From: DASQZT01 sp963728965
GTDB lineage: Bacteria; Acidobacteriota; Terriglobia; Bryobacterales; Bryobacteraceae
DNA: 64,000 bases
Assembly (NCBI GenBank): GCA_963728965.1
Contig: CAVSMH010000006.1
Location: 2,170,001 to 2,234,000, forward strand
Direction of reading: 5' to 3'
Shown piece after piece: positions 1-9,094 of this stretch. The notes under the pieces were generated by a model. The model was given only the letters and a program-made list of their open reading frames with translations, searched no databases and was not told the origin of the DNA. The position numbers were made by a program, and so were the translations under genes. How positions within the stretch are numbered: the stretch's first letter is position 1; every line of letters begins with the position of its first letter.

Positions 1-614
1 GTCTATCGGTCTACGAGGATCTCGGCAGCGGCTGCGTGGCCGACCTGCGGGCGTTCGGCATCAATGAGCCGCGCGCCGACGCCAGCCTGGAAACTGGCGC
101 CGACCTGATCTCGTTCAGCGGTGACAAACTGCTGGGCGGGCCGCAGGCAGGGATCCTCGCGGGCCAGCCTTCCCTCATCTCCCGGTTGCGGCGCAACCCG
201 CTCTTCCGCGCCCTGCGGGTGGACAAGCTCATCTCGGGCGCTCTCGAAGACACCCTTCGGGCATTGCTGCTCGAACGATGGGAAAGCGTGCCCGCGCTGG
301 CTATGATCCGGCAGTCGGAAGCCGAAATCCGTGCCCGCGCGCAAGCCCTGCAGGCGCGAATACCGCAGGTTCAGACCGAAATTGTGCCTTCCCGATCCGT
401 CATCGGCGGCGGTGCGACGCCCGAGCAGCCGCTCCCTACCTGGGCCATCGCGATCGTGACCCCGGACGTAGCCGAAACCGAACGGCGGCTGCGCTCGGGC
501 CACCCACCGGTTGTGGCGCGAATCGAAAACAATCGCCTGATGATTGACCTGCGGACGGTGCTTCGCGATGAGGAGGATGAACTGGTGGCGGCTCTGGGTG
601 CGGCCGTGGGTTAA
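1..614 (+). CDS. selA: L-seryl-tRNA(Sec) selenium transferase, C-terminal part (5' end outside window)
   Basis: SelA converts seryl-tRNA(Sec) to selenocysteinyl-tRNA(Sec) with selenophosphate, using PLP. The reading frame is open from the window edge, so the N-terminal half is missing. The visible part has the PLP-lysine motif SFSGDKLLGGPQAG near the start, followed by a segment like LRVDKL that is typical of SelA, and the usual small C-terminal domain ending in an acidic DEEDELVAAL helix. The stop overlaps the stop of the convergent efp gene by 4 bases. Its presence implies selenoprotein synthesis. No selB, selD or tRNA-Sec is visible in this window, so the rest of the system must lie elsewhere. 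A general fold-type I PLP enzyme is the alternative, but the lysine-loop context favours SelA. Confidence 0.9.
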   Translation, partial: LSVYEDLGSGCVADLRAFGINEPRADASLETGADLISFSGDKLLGGPQAGILAGQPSLISRLRRNPLFRALRVDKLISGALEDTLRALLLERWESVPALAMIRQSEAEIRARAQALQARIPQVQTEIVPSRSVIGGGATPEQPLPTWAIAIVTPDVAETERRLRSGHPPVVARIENNRLMIDLRTVLRDEEDELVAALGAAVG

Positions 615-1168
615 GCCCGTTCCTGGTAGGTGCCTTCCGAGGTGTTGACGCGAATCTTCTCGCCTTCGGTGATGAACGGAGGCACCTGCACCACCAGGCC
701 CGTCTCCGTTTTGGCGGGCTTGGTCACATTGGAAACCGTGGCGCCCTTCAGCCCGGGCTCGGTTTCCACCACGGTCAGATCTACCGTTGCGGGCAACTCC
801 ACGCTCATGGGCTTGCCCTCGTAGAATTCCACCGTCACTTTGAGCTGCGGAATCAGATACTGCGTAGCGTCTCCCAACAGGTCCTGCATCAGGTGCATCT
901 GCTCGAACGTCTCGGTGTTCATGAAGTAGTAGTATTCGCCGTCGTCGTACAAATACTCCATCTCCTGTTCTTCGAGCACGGCCTTTTCCACGCGGTCTTC
1001 CGACGAGAAGCGGTGCTCGGTCATGCTGCCGCTCCGCAGGCTGCGCATCCGGGCCTGCACGAATCCGCGCAGGTTGCCCGGGGTGCGGTGCGTCACGCTG
1101 AAAATGGAGTACAGTTCGTTGTTGAACTTGATGACCATTCCCGGACGCAATTGTGTTGCTGAAATCAT
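611..1168 (-). CDS. efp: Elongation factor P
   Basis: EF-P enters the ribosomal E site and relieves stalling at polyproline stretches. The 185-residue product has the usual length and the three beta-barrel domains: KOW-like about 1-63, OB about 64-127, C-terminal OB about 128-185. An upstream in-frame start would add 10 residues. I chose the ATG at 1168 because a strong GAGGAG Shine-Dalgarno sequence sits 5 bases before it and MISATQLRPGM is the typical N-terminus. The domain I loop reads PGNLRGF: the residue matching E. coli Lys34 is Asn32, with an Arg two positions later, so the beta-lysylation site is absent. A TATACT -10-like box lies at 1201-1206. Proline-rich exported proteins in this window would be plausible clients (inference). 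Confidence 0.95.
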   Translation of the reverse strand: MISATQLRPGMVIKFNNELYSIFSVTHRTPGNLRGFVQARMRSLRSGSMTEHRFSSEDRVEKAVLEEQEMEYLYDDGEYYYFMNTETFEQMHLMQDLLGDATQYLIPQLKVTVEFYEGKPMSVELPATVDLTVVETEPGLKGATVSNVTKPAKTETGLVVQVPPFITEGEKIRVNTSEGTYQERA

Positions 1169-1200
1169 GAAACTCCTCGGTAGTCTGTAATTGAACAATC

Positions 1201-1206
1201 AGTATA
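1201..1206 (-). promoter_or_regulatory. Possible -10 box of efp
   Basis: The minus strand reads TATACT about 33 bases upstream of the efp start codon, close to the TATAAT consensus. I see no good -35 hexamer at 16-18 bases upstream, so this is only a candidate. Confidence 0.3.
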
Positions 1207-1331
1207 GCAGGAGGCCCCGGCCGCCGATGCGTAAAACAACGGCAGCGACGCGGCCGCGCTTCCGGCGGCGGAGGCTCCCGGCGGAGTCCCGGCGGCAGAC
1301 CGGAGCCTGCGCCACGATGCGTTAGAGGACG

Positions 1332-2531
1332 CTAGAACGGCTGGATTTCCTCGCGAACCGGGTCGAAATCGATCCGCCGCTTCTGCATATAGGAGATGTT
1401 GCCGAGGTGCGAAGCCTGCGCCGAGCGGTGTCCTACCAGTACATCGCCGTTGGGCAGTCGTCGCGATTTGACGCACTCCAGAAAGTTCTGGACATGGTCC
1501 ATATCGATGTTCGATTCGGCCTTCACCACCGTCGGTTGCGCATTGCGGCCCACGGGATGGAACTCATACCGGCCCCGGTCGATCCACAGGCGGCCCTGGG
1601 TGCCGCAGAACTCCTCCGCGGCTCCGGTGATGCCGGGGGCCAACGTGGCTTCAAACGTGGCTGTGAATTCGGACGGATACTCCAGCAGCACGTTGATCGT
1701 ATCCGGCGCGGTGCGCCCGTCTTTGTAGCAGTAGACGCCGCCCGCTGCCTGCGCCGACGTGGGAATGTCCTTCCCCATGAACATGTGGACCACGTCGATC
1801 CAGTGAGTGAACAAGTCGGTCACCTGCCCGCCGCCAAAATCGAGGTAGGCGCGCCAGTTCCAGTATTGCTGCGGATCCCAGTCGCGCCACTTCACCGGTC
1901 CCAGGAAATGCGCCCAGTCGAGGTCGGAAGGCTTGGTCTGCAGGGACGCCGGCGCCTTGCGCAGATGGTACGTGTTGCCATGCCACCAGGTCCGGCACAG
2001 GGTGATCTTGCCCAGCTTGCCGGAATCCATGTACTCTTTCTTGGCCTCCAGGTAGTGTTTGCCGGAACGCTGCTGCATCCCCACCTGGCAAACGCGGTTG
2101 TTCACGCGCGCCGCTTTGACGATGGGCGGCCCTTCTTCGATGCGCAAGGTGAGCGGCTTCTCCACGTAAACGTCCTTGCCGGCGTTCAGGGCGTCGAGCG
2201 CGATCTGCGCGTGCCAGTGATCAGGCACGGCGATCAGCGCCACATCGATTTCCTTCATCTCGAGCAGCTTCCGGTGGTCGGTAAACGTTTTTGCGCCGGC
2301 GGCGGACTGTCGGGCGCGATCGATGTGGTCGGTCCAGATGTCGCAGAGCGCGGCCACCCCCACCGTGTCGGTCTTGATGAAGTTGCCCATGTCATAACGT
2401 CCGCGCTCGCCGCAGCCGATGAGGCCCAGTTGAACGCGTTCGTTGGCTCCCATGACGCGGGAGTAGGAAAGGGCGGTCGCGGCGCTGACACCACGGAGAA
2501 ACGCACGGCGAGGTACGGCATTTTCAGGCAT
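1332..2531 (-). CDS. Tat-exported Gfo/Idh/MocA family oxidoreductase
   Basis: This 399-residue NAD(P)-dependent sugar or polyol oxidoreductase starts with MPENAVPRRAFLRG, a twin-arginine signal, so it probably acts in the periplasm. The Rossmann fold begins at about residue 34 with GLIGCGERGRYD, and the family motif EKPL follows at about 140. The second half is the alpha/beta substrate domain, with an FGGGQVTDLFTHWID segment typical of family members that end in a DHVQNFLECVKSR-like helix. The reading frame extends upstream to 2828, but that part overlaps the 3' end of the neighbouring E1 gene and has no signal peptide, so the start at 2531 is preferred. The substrate cannot be told from sequence. 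Two further members of the family lie at 21.8 and 59 kb. Confidence 0.9.
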   Translation of the reverse strand: MPENAVPRRAFLRGVSAATALSYSRVMGANERVQLGLIGCGERGRYDMGNFIKTDTVGVAALCDIWTDHIDRARQSAAGAKTFTDHRKLLEMKEIDVALIAVPDHWHAQIALDALNAGKDVYVEKPLTLRIEEGPPIVKAARVNNRVCQVGMQQRSGKHYLEAKKEYMDSGKLGKITLCRTWWHGNTYHLRKAPASLQTKPSDLDWAHFLGPVKWRDWDPQQYWNWRAYLDFGGGQVTDLFTHWIDVVHMFMGKDIPTSAQAAGGVYCYKDGRTAPDTINVLLEYPSEFTATFEATLAPGITGAAEEFCGTQGRLWIDRGRYEFHPVGRNAQPTVVKAESNIDMDHVQNFLECVKSRRLPNGDVLVGHRSAQASHLGNISYMQKRRIDFDPVREEIQPF

Positions 2532-2575
2532 ACGTAGAATTATATCGATAGGAGAGGCTTCCGCGCGCCGCGGTC

Positions 2576-4678
2576 TCACCAGCCCAGCAGGCGTTCCATC
2601 TCCGCCGCCAGCGTTTCGATCTGCGGCAGAATCGCCCCTTCCAGTTGCGGATGGTAGCCGATCCAGGTGTCCAGCGCGCCCACGCGCCGCACGGGCGCAT
2701 CCAGACTCTCGAACAGCTGGTCGGAAATGCGCGCGGCAAGCTCGGCGCCGTAGCCCCACGAGACGCAGTCTTCGTGGGCCACCAGCACCCGGCTGGTCTT
2801 CTCCACGGATTCGCGAATGGTCTCCCAATCGTAGGGCGCCAGTGTGCGCAGATCGATCACCTCGATGCCGGCATCGGGACGTCGCCGTTCCACCTGGGTC
2901 GCCGCGGCGAGGGCTTTTTGCACCAGGGCCCCGTAGGTGATCACGGTCAGGCTCTGGCCGGGTTTCACAACGCGGGCGCTGCCGAACGGAATGGTGAAGT
3001 CCTCGCCGGGGTGGGGTGAGCGATTGTAGGGCTCGCGATACAGCCGCTTATGTTCCAGAAACAGGACCGGGTCGTCGCACCGGAGAGCGGTGCGAAGCAG
3101 ACCGCACGCGTCCAGCGCATTCGAAGGCATCACCACGCGCAGGCCGGGAATGTGGGTGAAGATCGCCTCCCCACACTGGCTGTGGTAGACGGCGCCGCCG
3201 TTAAGATAACCGCCGATGGCGACACGGATCACGGCCGGACACGCGTAAGTGCCGTTCGAGCGCCAGCGCAGCGTGGCCAGTTCGTTGCGAAGCTGCATCA
3301 TGGCGGGCCAGATATAGTCAAAGAACTGAATTTCCGCCACCGGTTTGAGTCCCCGCGTGGCCAGACCGATGGCCCGCCCCACAATCGCCGCCTCGGCCAG
3401 CGGCGTGTTGAAGCTGCGCGCGGCGCCGAACTCCACCTGGAGCCCGGCGGTAACTTTGAAGACGCCTCCCTTGCCCTTCACTTCGGAAAGATTGGGTTCG
3501 CGGGTGCAGTCGGCCACGTCCTCACCGAACACCAGAATGTCGGGATTGTGCCGCATCTCCTCGCGCAGGGTGGCGTTGATCAGGTCGACCATCGTCATCG
3601 GCGCCCCCTGGAACCGCGGCTCGCGCACGAATCGGCCCCCGGTGGGATCTACCGCCGGCGAGTACAGATTCGTCATGGCCGACGCCGGCGCCGGCGGCTC
3701 ATCGCGCAATGCCCGCTGCGTAGCCGACTGCACCTCTTCGTCGATCTCATGAGTGATGCGCTGGAGCATGTGGCGGTCGAGCACGCCCTCATCCACCAGG
3801 AATTTCGGAAAACGGAGAACCGGGTCGCGCTCGTTTTCGGCCTGGCGCTCGGCGGGAGTCTTGTAGAGCCGCTCGTCGTCGGAAAGAGAGTGGGAATAGG
3901 GACGAATCACGTGCGCGTGCACCAACGCCGGCCCATGGCCCTCCCGGCAATACGCGATGGCATCTTTCATGGCGCGGTAGGAGGCCAGAAAATCGGTGCC
4001 ATCCACTTCCCCCTGATGGAGTCCGGGGAACCCGGCGGTGAGTGCCGAAACGTTACCGCCGGCGGTCTGGCATTCGACCGGCACCGAGATGGCGTAACCG
4101 TTGTCCTCGATGAGAAACACCAGGGCGAGCCGTTTCAGGGAAGCGATATTCAGCGCCTCCCAGAACTCGCCTTCGCTGGTGGCGCCGTCGCCCGCGCACA
4201 CGAGGGTGACTTCATCGCTTCCGGCATCGCGATACCGCGACGCTTCCGCACACCCCGCCGCCTGCACGAACTGGGTGCCGGTCGGCGACGATGAGCTCAC
4301 GATGTGCAGCGGCCGGCTGCCCCAGTGCGAAGGCATCTGGCGGCCGCCCGAGGCTGGATCGCCCGCCGCGCCGACAGCCTGCTGCAACATTTCATGGGGG
4401 GTGACGCCCAGGGTGAGGCACAGGGCGCGATCGCGATAATAAGGATAGACCCAGTCGCGGCCGGCCTGAAGGCACATCCCCGCCGCCACCTGCACCGCCT
4501 CGTGCCCGGCGCCGCTGATCTGAAAATAGATGCGGTTCTGGCGTTTGAGTGCGATTTCGCGGTCGTCGAGCCGGCGCGCCGTGTGCATCAGGGTGAAGGC
4601 GCGTATGAGTTGGTCCGGTTCGAGCCCTGCGAAGCGGGCCTGCGCGGCCGTCTGACTGGTCGTGGTGGTCCCCACCAA
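2576..4678 (-). CDS. Fused alpha/beta E1 subunit of a 2-oxoacid dehydrogenase
   Basis: This 700-residue thiamine-diphosphate enzyme decarboxylates a 2-oxoacid and passes the acyl group to an E2 lipoyl protein. Residues about 20-330 are the alpha part, with the ThDP/Mg motif GDGATSEG at 163-170 completed by EDNGYAIS at about 191. Residues about 357-700 are the beta part, beginning MTMVDLINATLREEM and containing the FGEDVAD segment. Alpha and beta are normally separate genes; this single-chain form is complete, with both halves of normal length. Similarity favours the branched-chain 2-oxoacid (2-oxoisovalerate) type over pyruvate dehydrogenase, but sequence alone does not settle it. No E2 or E3 gene is nearby. 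It lies 44 bases upstream of the Gfo/Idh/MocA gene on the same strand. Confidence 0.88.
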   Translation of the reverse strand: MVGTTTTSQTAAQARFAGLEPDQLIRAFTLMHTARRLDDREIALKRQNRIYFQISGAGHEAVQVAAGMCLQAGRDWVYPYYRDRALCLTLGVTPHEMLQQAVGAAGDPASGGRQMPSHWGSRPLHIVSSSSPTGTQFVQAAGCAEASRYRDAGSDEVTLVCAGDGATSEGEFWEALNIASLKRLALVFLIEDNGYAISVPVECQTAGGNVSALTAGFPGLHQGEVDGTDFLASYRAMKDAIAYCREGHGPALVHAHVIRPYSHSLSDDERLYKTPAERQAENERDPVLRFPKFLVDEGVLDRHMLQRITHEIDEEVQSATQRALRDEPPAPASAMTNLYSPAVDPTGGRFVREPRFQGAPMTMVDLINATLREEMRHNPDILVFGEDVADCTREPNLSEVKGKGGVFKVTAGLQVEFGAARSFNTPLAEAAIVGRAIGLATRGLKPVAEIQFFDYIWPAMMQLRNELATLRWRSNGTYACPAVIRVAIGGYLNGGAVYHSQCGEAIFTHIPGLRVVMPSNALDACGLLRTALRCDDPVLFLEHKRLYREPYNRSPHPGEDFTIPFGSARVVKPGQSLTVITYGALVQKALAAATQVERRRPDAGIEVIDLRTLAPYDWETIRESVEKTSRVLVAHEDCVSWGYGAELAARISDQLFESLDAPVRRVGALDTWIGYHPQLEGAILPQIETLAAEMERLLGW

Positions 4679-4762
4679 TCCCCTCCCACTTCAGTGTAAA
4701 CGAGCCGGCACGCCGCACCCTCCAACGCGGCGCCGCGGGTCGCGTTATGCTGGTCCGAGCGT

Positions 4763-6226
4763 ATGCGTCTCGCCCTCGTGTTTGTCTGCCTGTGTCCATT
4801 TTCCGCCGCCCAGGTGTGCCGGCTCTCGGTCGCCGGGCTCAACCAGAACCGGCGCGTCTCGGGCGATATCCACACGGAATGTCCCGACGACCCCGTCCAC
4901 TCCGCGCCTTTCGGCAACTGGGGCGTGACCTCCAATTTCGCTCACAAAGCCGACAGCCACCAGTTCGACGGCTGGTGTCACAATGCCCCCGTCTGCGACA
5001 ATGCCGGCGCGTGCCGGACCGAATGCACCGATGGCTGGTACGAGTGGAACAGTTGCACCGACAATTCCCTGTACCGGCCGCCCAACTGTACCCTGTTCAA
5101 CGCCGCGAACTGCACCGAGCAGGTCACTTCCACCGGGATCAATGTGCACGGCACGAAGTATGTGGATCTGCCGGTGAGCTGCCCCCGCGACACCAATGGC
5201 GACGGCGTTCCGGACCAGGGAGGATGCCAGGACGTTCGTACGTATACCACCGATACGAATTTCATATCGCTCTACGAACTCGATCCCGTGTGCTGCGATC
5301 AACTGGTGCAGACGGTTTACTTTCCGCAGCTCACCATTCCCCTGTCGTGCGATGTTTTCGGCTGCGCGGCCGCAGGCAGCGACTGGGTCTCTCCGGCATC
5401 CTGGGAGAGCCCGGCGACGCCCGCCAAGGTATTCGCGCAGTTCGCGGTAGCGGCGAACTGGGGCGGCTTCGTCGATTTGACCGGGGCGTGCCGGCTGTCG
5501 GTACCGGCGGTGAATGTGCTTTCAGCCGCCAGTTTCACCGGCCCCAACGTGGCTCCCGATTCGATTGCGACGGTGCTGGGCGAGCAGTTGGCGCCTACTA
5601 CCGCGCAAGCCGGCGGCGTGCCGCTGCCCACTTCCATCGACGGCTTCTCTGTCGAAGTGACGGACCAGGCGCACGTCGCCCGGGCCGCGCCGCTGTTCTA
5701 CATCTCTCCCAGGCAGGTGAATTTTCTCATCCCGCCCGGCTTGTCGGCTGGCCCGGCCACCCTGTCGGTCTATAGCGGCACCGTGCTGCGATCGACCGCC
5801 CGCTTCCAGATCGAGCCGGTGGCCCCGGCGCTGTTCGCCGAAAACGCCGATGGCAAAGGCGTCGCCGCGGCCATTGCCGTACGTGCCGCTGCGGATGGCA
5901 CCACCACTTCCAGTTTTGTATTCAGTTGCGGCAGCGGGCCCGGCACTTGCCTGCCGGCTCCCATCGATCTCGGCAGCGCCACCGACAATACCTGGCTGGT
6001 TCTGTTCGGCACTGGGATTCGCGGTCGAAGCACCTTAACAGCGGTCAGTGTGACCCTGGGCGGCATGCACGCCCGCGTGGACTATGCCGGGGAGCAGGGT
6101 CAGTATGTCGGATTGGACCAGGTGAATGTCCTGCTGCCCCACGAACTGACGGGACAGGCCGCGGTAGACGTCGTCCTTACCGTGGATGGCAAGCCGGCCA
6201 ACACGGTGCAGGTGGCGTTTCGGTAG
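4763..6226 (+). CDS. Exported Cys-rich protein with Solibacter-type C-terminal domain (TIGR03437-like)
   Basis: The product has 487 residues and a cleavable signal peptide (MRLALVFVCLCPFSAAQ). Residues about 20-235 hold some twenty cysteines, many spaced as in disulfide-bonded secreted proteins (CHNAPVCDNAGACRTEC, for example), and a short DTNGDGVPDQGG segment resembling a calcium-binding loop. From about residue 248 (VLSAASFTGPNVAPDS) to the end is a domain like TIGR03437, recognised by LFYISPRQVNFLIP, FGTGIRGRS and YVGLDQVNVLLP. That domain is found mainly in Solibacter-like acidobacteria and has no known activity. The N-terminal part matches nothing I recognise. The gene is convergent with the next one, with only 4 bases between the stops. 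Confidence 0.8.
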   Translation: MRLALVFVCLCPFSAAQVCRLSVAGLNQNRRVSGDIHTECPDDPVHSAPFGNWGVTSNFAHKADSHQFDGWCHNAPVCDNAGACRTECTDGWYEWNSCTDNSLYRPPNCTLFNAANCTEQVTSTGINVHGTKYVDLPVSCPRDTNGDGVPDQGGCQDVRTYTTDTNFISLYELDPVCCDQLVQTVYFPQLTIPLSCDVFGCAAAGSDWVSPASWESPATPAKVFAQFAVAANWGGFVDLTGACRLSVPAVNVLSAASFTGPNVAPDSIATVLGEQLAPTTAQAGGVPLPTSIDGFSVEVTDQAHVARAAPLFYISPRQVNFLIPPGLSAGPATLSVYSGTVLRSTARFQIEPVAPALFAENADGKGVAAAIAVRAAADGTTTSSFVFSCGSGPGTCLPAPIDLGSATDNTWLVLFGTGIRGRSTLTAVSVTLGGMHARVDYAGEQGQYVGLDQVNVLLPHELTGQAAVDVVLTVDGKPANTVQVAFR

Positions 6227-6230
6227 TCGC

Positions 6231-6860
6231 TTATTTCGGGTAGACGCGGAAATCGTCGAAATACGTGATGGAGCCCCCGCCGGTCCACAGGCCCACCCGA
6301 CCGGGTCCCGAGAAGGTGTCGTCCCGCCCCTGGAGCACGCGTCGATGATCCAGGTACACTTCAAAGCGGTTGCCCCGCGTCCAGATCTTCAGAATGCACC
6401 AGGTGTTCGCCGAGATATCGTGTTTGACTTCGGGAATGATGGGCGTACGGAGGCCGTTTTGCACCTTGAAGACGGCCACACTCTTGTCCAGTGCATCCGC
6501 CCGGGCGACATAATAATTCTTCTCGTCGCGGTAGCGCCAGATCACACCGCCGGCCTGGTCTTCGTGGCCGGCCAAGGGTTTCACCCGGACGCTGACTTCG
6601 CCATCGCGCAGGAACGGATTGTTCAGAATGGCCACAGAAGAGCCTTCACTCGCCTGGGCGCTGGAGACTTGGGCGAGAACATAGGGCTGCGTGGCGGCGG
6701 ATTGATCTTTGCGGATCTCCCAGTGGGAGGGAGTGCCGGGATAGGCGGTGGAAACGGTCCAGCCGGGCGGTGTCCTACCCAGTTCTTCGGAGTCGAACGT
6801 CACCACTTTACTTGTCGAGGCGAACAGACTGAACGCAAACAACCAGCCGACCAACTTCAT
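6231..6860 (-). CDS. Exported LamG/DUF1080-like jelly-roll protein
   Basis: The 209-residue product begins with a signal peptide (MKLVGWLFAFSLFASTSK) and then follows the pattern of DUF1080/concanavalin-like sugar-binding folds. An N-terminal FDSEELGRTPPGW is followed by DGEVSVRVKPLAG, an ENY-type DEKNYYVARADA strand, and ends with GRVGLWTGGGSITYFDDFRV, the classic last strands of the family. It probably binds or processes glycans outside the cytoplasm; the catalytic role is unproven. The frame remains open 38 codons upstream, but the ATG at 6860 gives the signal peptide and is preferred. A DUF1080 protein at 61.8 kb is a more typical relative. Confidence 0.75.
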   Translation of the reverse strand: MKLVGWLFAFSLFASTSKVVTFDSEELGRTPPGWTVSTAYPGTPSHWEIRKDQSAATQPYVLAQVSSAQASEGSSVAILNNPFLRDGEVSVRVKPLAGHEDQAGGVIWRYRDEKNYYVARADALDKSVAVFKVQNGLRTPIIPEVKHDISANTWCILKIWTRGNRFEVYLDHRRVLQGRDDTFSGPGRVGLWTGGGSITYFDDFRVYPK

Positions 6861-6992
6861 AGACCCAAAGGCTCCGAAATACCGGCGCAGGAGCACGAGC
6901 ACCCTTGCTGCTGTCAGTGTAGCGCACGGCGTTACCGGTAGCGTAGCGGGAAAGGCCTTAGCGGCTGGCGCCAACGTGTGATTGGCCCCAAA

Positions 6993-9092
6993 TTACGGCA
7001 CCAGCACCACGGGCGCCCGCCAGAACGCGGCCTTTTGCGTGGATGGGTCCAGCACCGTCACCTGGCAGTTGTACCTGCCCGTCGGCAGATTGCTCAACGA
7101 GAGGCTGAACTTCAGGGGCACGGTTTTCAAGCGGTTGTTCATGGCGTCGGCGACCGGCAGCGGTGGTGTCTCGAACGCCTTGGTGTGGCCGCGGTAGAAG
7201 GTCACGAACGCCACGATCGGCTGCGCTGTCTGGGCGCCGGGCTGGTACGCCTGAAGGTAGACGAACAGATCGCGGCTCTTGCTGAACACGCGCGTCACGC
7301 TGGGAATCAGCTTCTGTCCATCCTGCACCAGCGGGTTGGCCGCCTGCTCTTTGTCCTTGCCGGCGGTGTAGAGCGCATCGCGGAGGTCCACGCGCTGGCT
7401 GCCCAGCACGACCGAGCTGATCGGCACGTGCTGGACTTCCTTGTTCAGATTCGGCACCACGAATTTCGCCTGGTAGGTGCCGATGCGGCCGGTCTCGTTG
7501 TCCCGGGCCAGCACCTTGATGGTGTAGGTGCCGGGCAGCAACGTGTAGCCCGTGTCGTACTGAATCGGCCGTTTGGCCAACTGCGCCGCGGTCTCATCGC
7601 TGATCCTGATATCCACCTTGTCGCGGATGTTCTGAATGGTGGCGCCGTACTCGTCTTTGATCTCGCCGATGAAATCGATCACCGTCCGCTCGGCGCCGCC
7701 GTGCCGCGCCAGCACCAGTTCGCTCCCCGGAATTTTCATCACCACCGGCACGTAGTATTCGGCGCGGTTCAACTGGAAATAGTTCACTTCCATGGCGATG
7801 GTCAGCTCGGTGATCGGGTCGCCCAGCATCAACGCATCTTCGAGTTGGCGCTCTTTGTCGGCCGAGGTGAACTTGGCGAACTCCTTGCCTCCGAAATATC
7901 CTTGCCGATAGTCCAGCTTGGCGGAAATCTCCTTGAGCGAGATGTTGATCCGCCGGAACTTGCCATCGAGCGCGGTATTGGTGGTGTAGTAGCCGATGAC
8001 GTAATAGCTGGTGAAGGCCTTTTGCGCCTGCACGATCCCCTGGGAAAGGTCGTTGTAGTCGAATATGGCCTTGCCGCCGGTGTCGGCGGCCAGCGCGTAC
8101 AAAGTGTCCTGCGAGCGCTGGAAGTTGCTCATCACCGCCATGGCGGCGCCGCCCGAGTACATGCCCACGCCGCCCTGCGATCCGTGGGTGGCGTCCCCCA
8201 GGGGCGCCGAAGCCACCAGGCCGCGCGCGTCGATCGGGTAGAAGGAAACGTTGGCACGAATGGCCGCGTTCAGCGTGGCGCGCAACTGCGCCTGGTTATC
8301 GATGCCGTTCAGCCGCAGGCCGCTGGCGAAGTAGATCAGCGACTTCTTCTCATTCAGCGTGCCGAGTATCTTGGCCGCGGTTTGCAGCGCGGCCAGTTGC
8401 CGGTCGGTATTGAAGATATTGAACTCGGCATCGTCCTGGCCGAAGGCGGCGCCGGTATCGGAGGCGCTTTCGTCGGCGGCGTTCTCGTCCAACCCGGTTT
8501 CGGCGAGGACCAGCGTCTGGATGGTCTTTTGCAGTTGATCGCGATCGTCGGTGAAATCCTGAAGTATTTTAACGGCGCCGCCGCTGTACTGCATGATGGC
8601 CATCAGGTCGGGCCCGCTCATCTGCGTGCGGATGAATTTCAAGGCGGAGGAAAACGCGCGCAGCTGGTCCTGGGGCGGCATGGCGCTCAAGTCGAAATAC
8701 AGCACCAGCAGGCGGCGATCGCGATAACGAACTTCGCCGGGCGTTTCGGGCGCGATGCGCGCGGGCGGGGCGGTCTGCGCCTGGTCGATGCTCGAGTCGG
8801 CGACCGCCGGGGGCGCGAGCGGCGCCGGCGGCGTGTCCGGCAGCTTCTGGAAATCGCAAATGCGGATGGTCTGCGGGACACCGTTTTCGGTCACTACGAA
8901 ATCTTTCGCGGTGAGCCCTTCGATCGGCTTTCCGCTCTTGTCGGTCACCGTGACTACCTCGACCACCATCTGAGTAACAGACTCGAACTTCACGGTGCCC
9001 GCCGTCTGTTGCGGCGCGGGCGGCGCCTGGGCCTGCGACAGGGCCGCGCAGGCCAGAAGGCCGAGTGCGCACAGGTGCGCAAGTCGTGGCAT
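6993..9092 (-). CDS. Secreted VWFA-related protein of the acidobacterial type
   Basis: The product has 699 residues with signal peptide MPRLAHLCALGLLACAALSQ. Residues about 34-80 (VVTVTDKSGKPIEGLTAKDF) are the beta segment that opens acidobacterial VWFA-related proteins (TIGR03436-like). A von Willebrand A-like region follows at about 130-330 with LVLYFDLSAMPPQDQ, where the usual DxSxS metal site is reduced to DLSAM, and SLIYFASGLRLNG. The C-terminal half is rich in beta strands and carries FRRINISLKEISAKLDYRQGY, common in this family. The start codon lies 2 bases after the stop of the TonB receptor gene, so both are surely one transcript. It may be a periplasmic or surface partner of that receptor (inference). 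Confidence 0.85.
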   Translation of the reverse strand: MPRLAHLCALGLLACAALSQAQAPPAPQQTAGTVKFESVTQMVVEVVTVTDKSGKPIEGLTAKDFVVTENGVPQTIRICDFQKLPDTPPAPLAPPAVADSSIDQAQTAPPARIAPETPGEVRYRDRRLLVLYFDLSAMPPQDQLRAFSSALKFIRTQMSGPDLMAIMQYSGGAVKILQDFTDDRDQLQKTIQTLVLAETGLDENAADESASDTGAAFGQDDAEFNIFNTDRQLAALQTAAKILGTLNEKKSLIYFASGLRLNGIDNQAQLRATLNAAIRANVSFYPIDARGLVASAPLGDATHGSQGGVGMYSGGAAMAVMSNFQRSQDTLYALAADTGGKAIFDYNDLSQGIVQAQKAFTSYYVIGYYTTNTALDGKFRRINISLKEISAKLDYRQGYFGGKEFAKFTSADKERQLEDALMLGDPITELTIAMEVNYFQLNRAEYYVPVVMKIPGSELVLARHGGAERTVIDFIGEIKDEYGATIQNIRDKVDIRISDETAAQLAKRPIQYDTGYTLLPGTYTIKVLARDNETGRIGTYQAKFVVPNLNKEVQHVPISSVVLGSQRVDLRDALYTAGKDKEQAANPLVQDGQKLIPSVTRVFSKSRDLFVYLQAYQPGAQTAQPIVAFVTFYRGHTKAFETPPLPVADAMNNRLKTVPLKFSLSLSNLPTGRYNCQVTVLDPSTQKAAFWRAPVVLVP

Positions 9093-9094
9093 CT

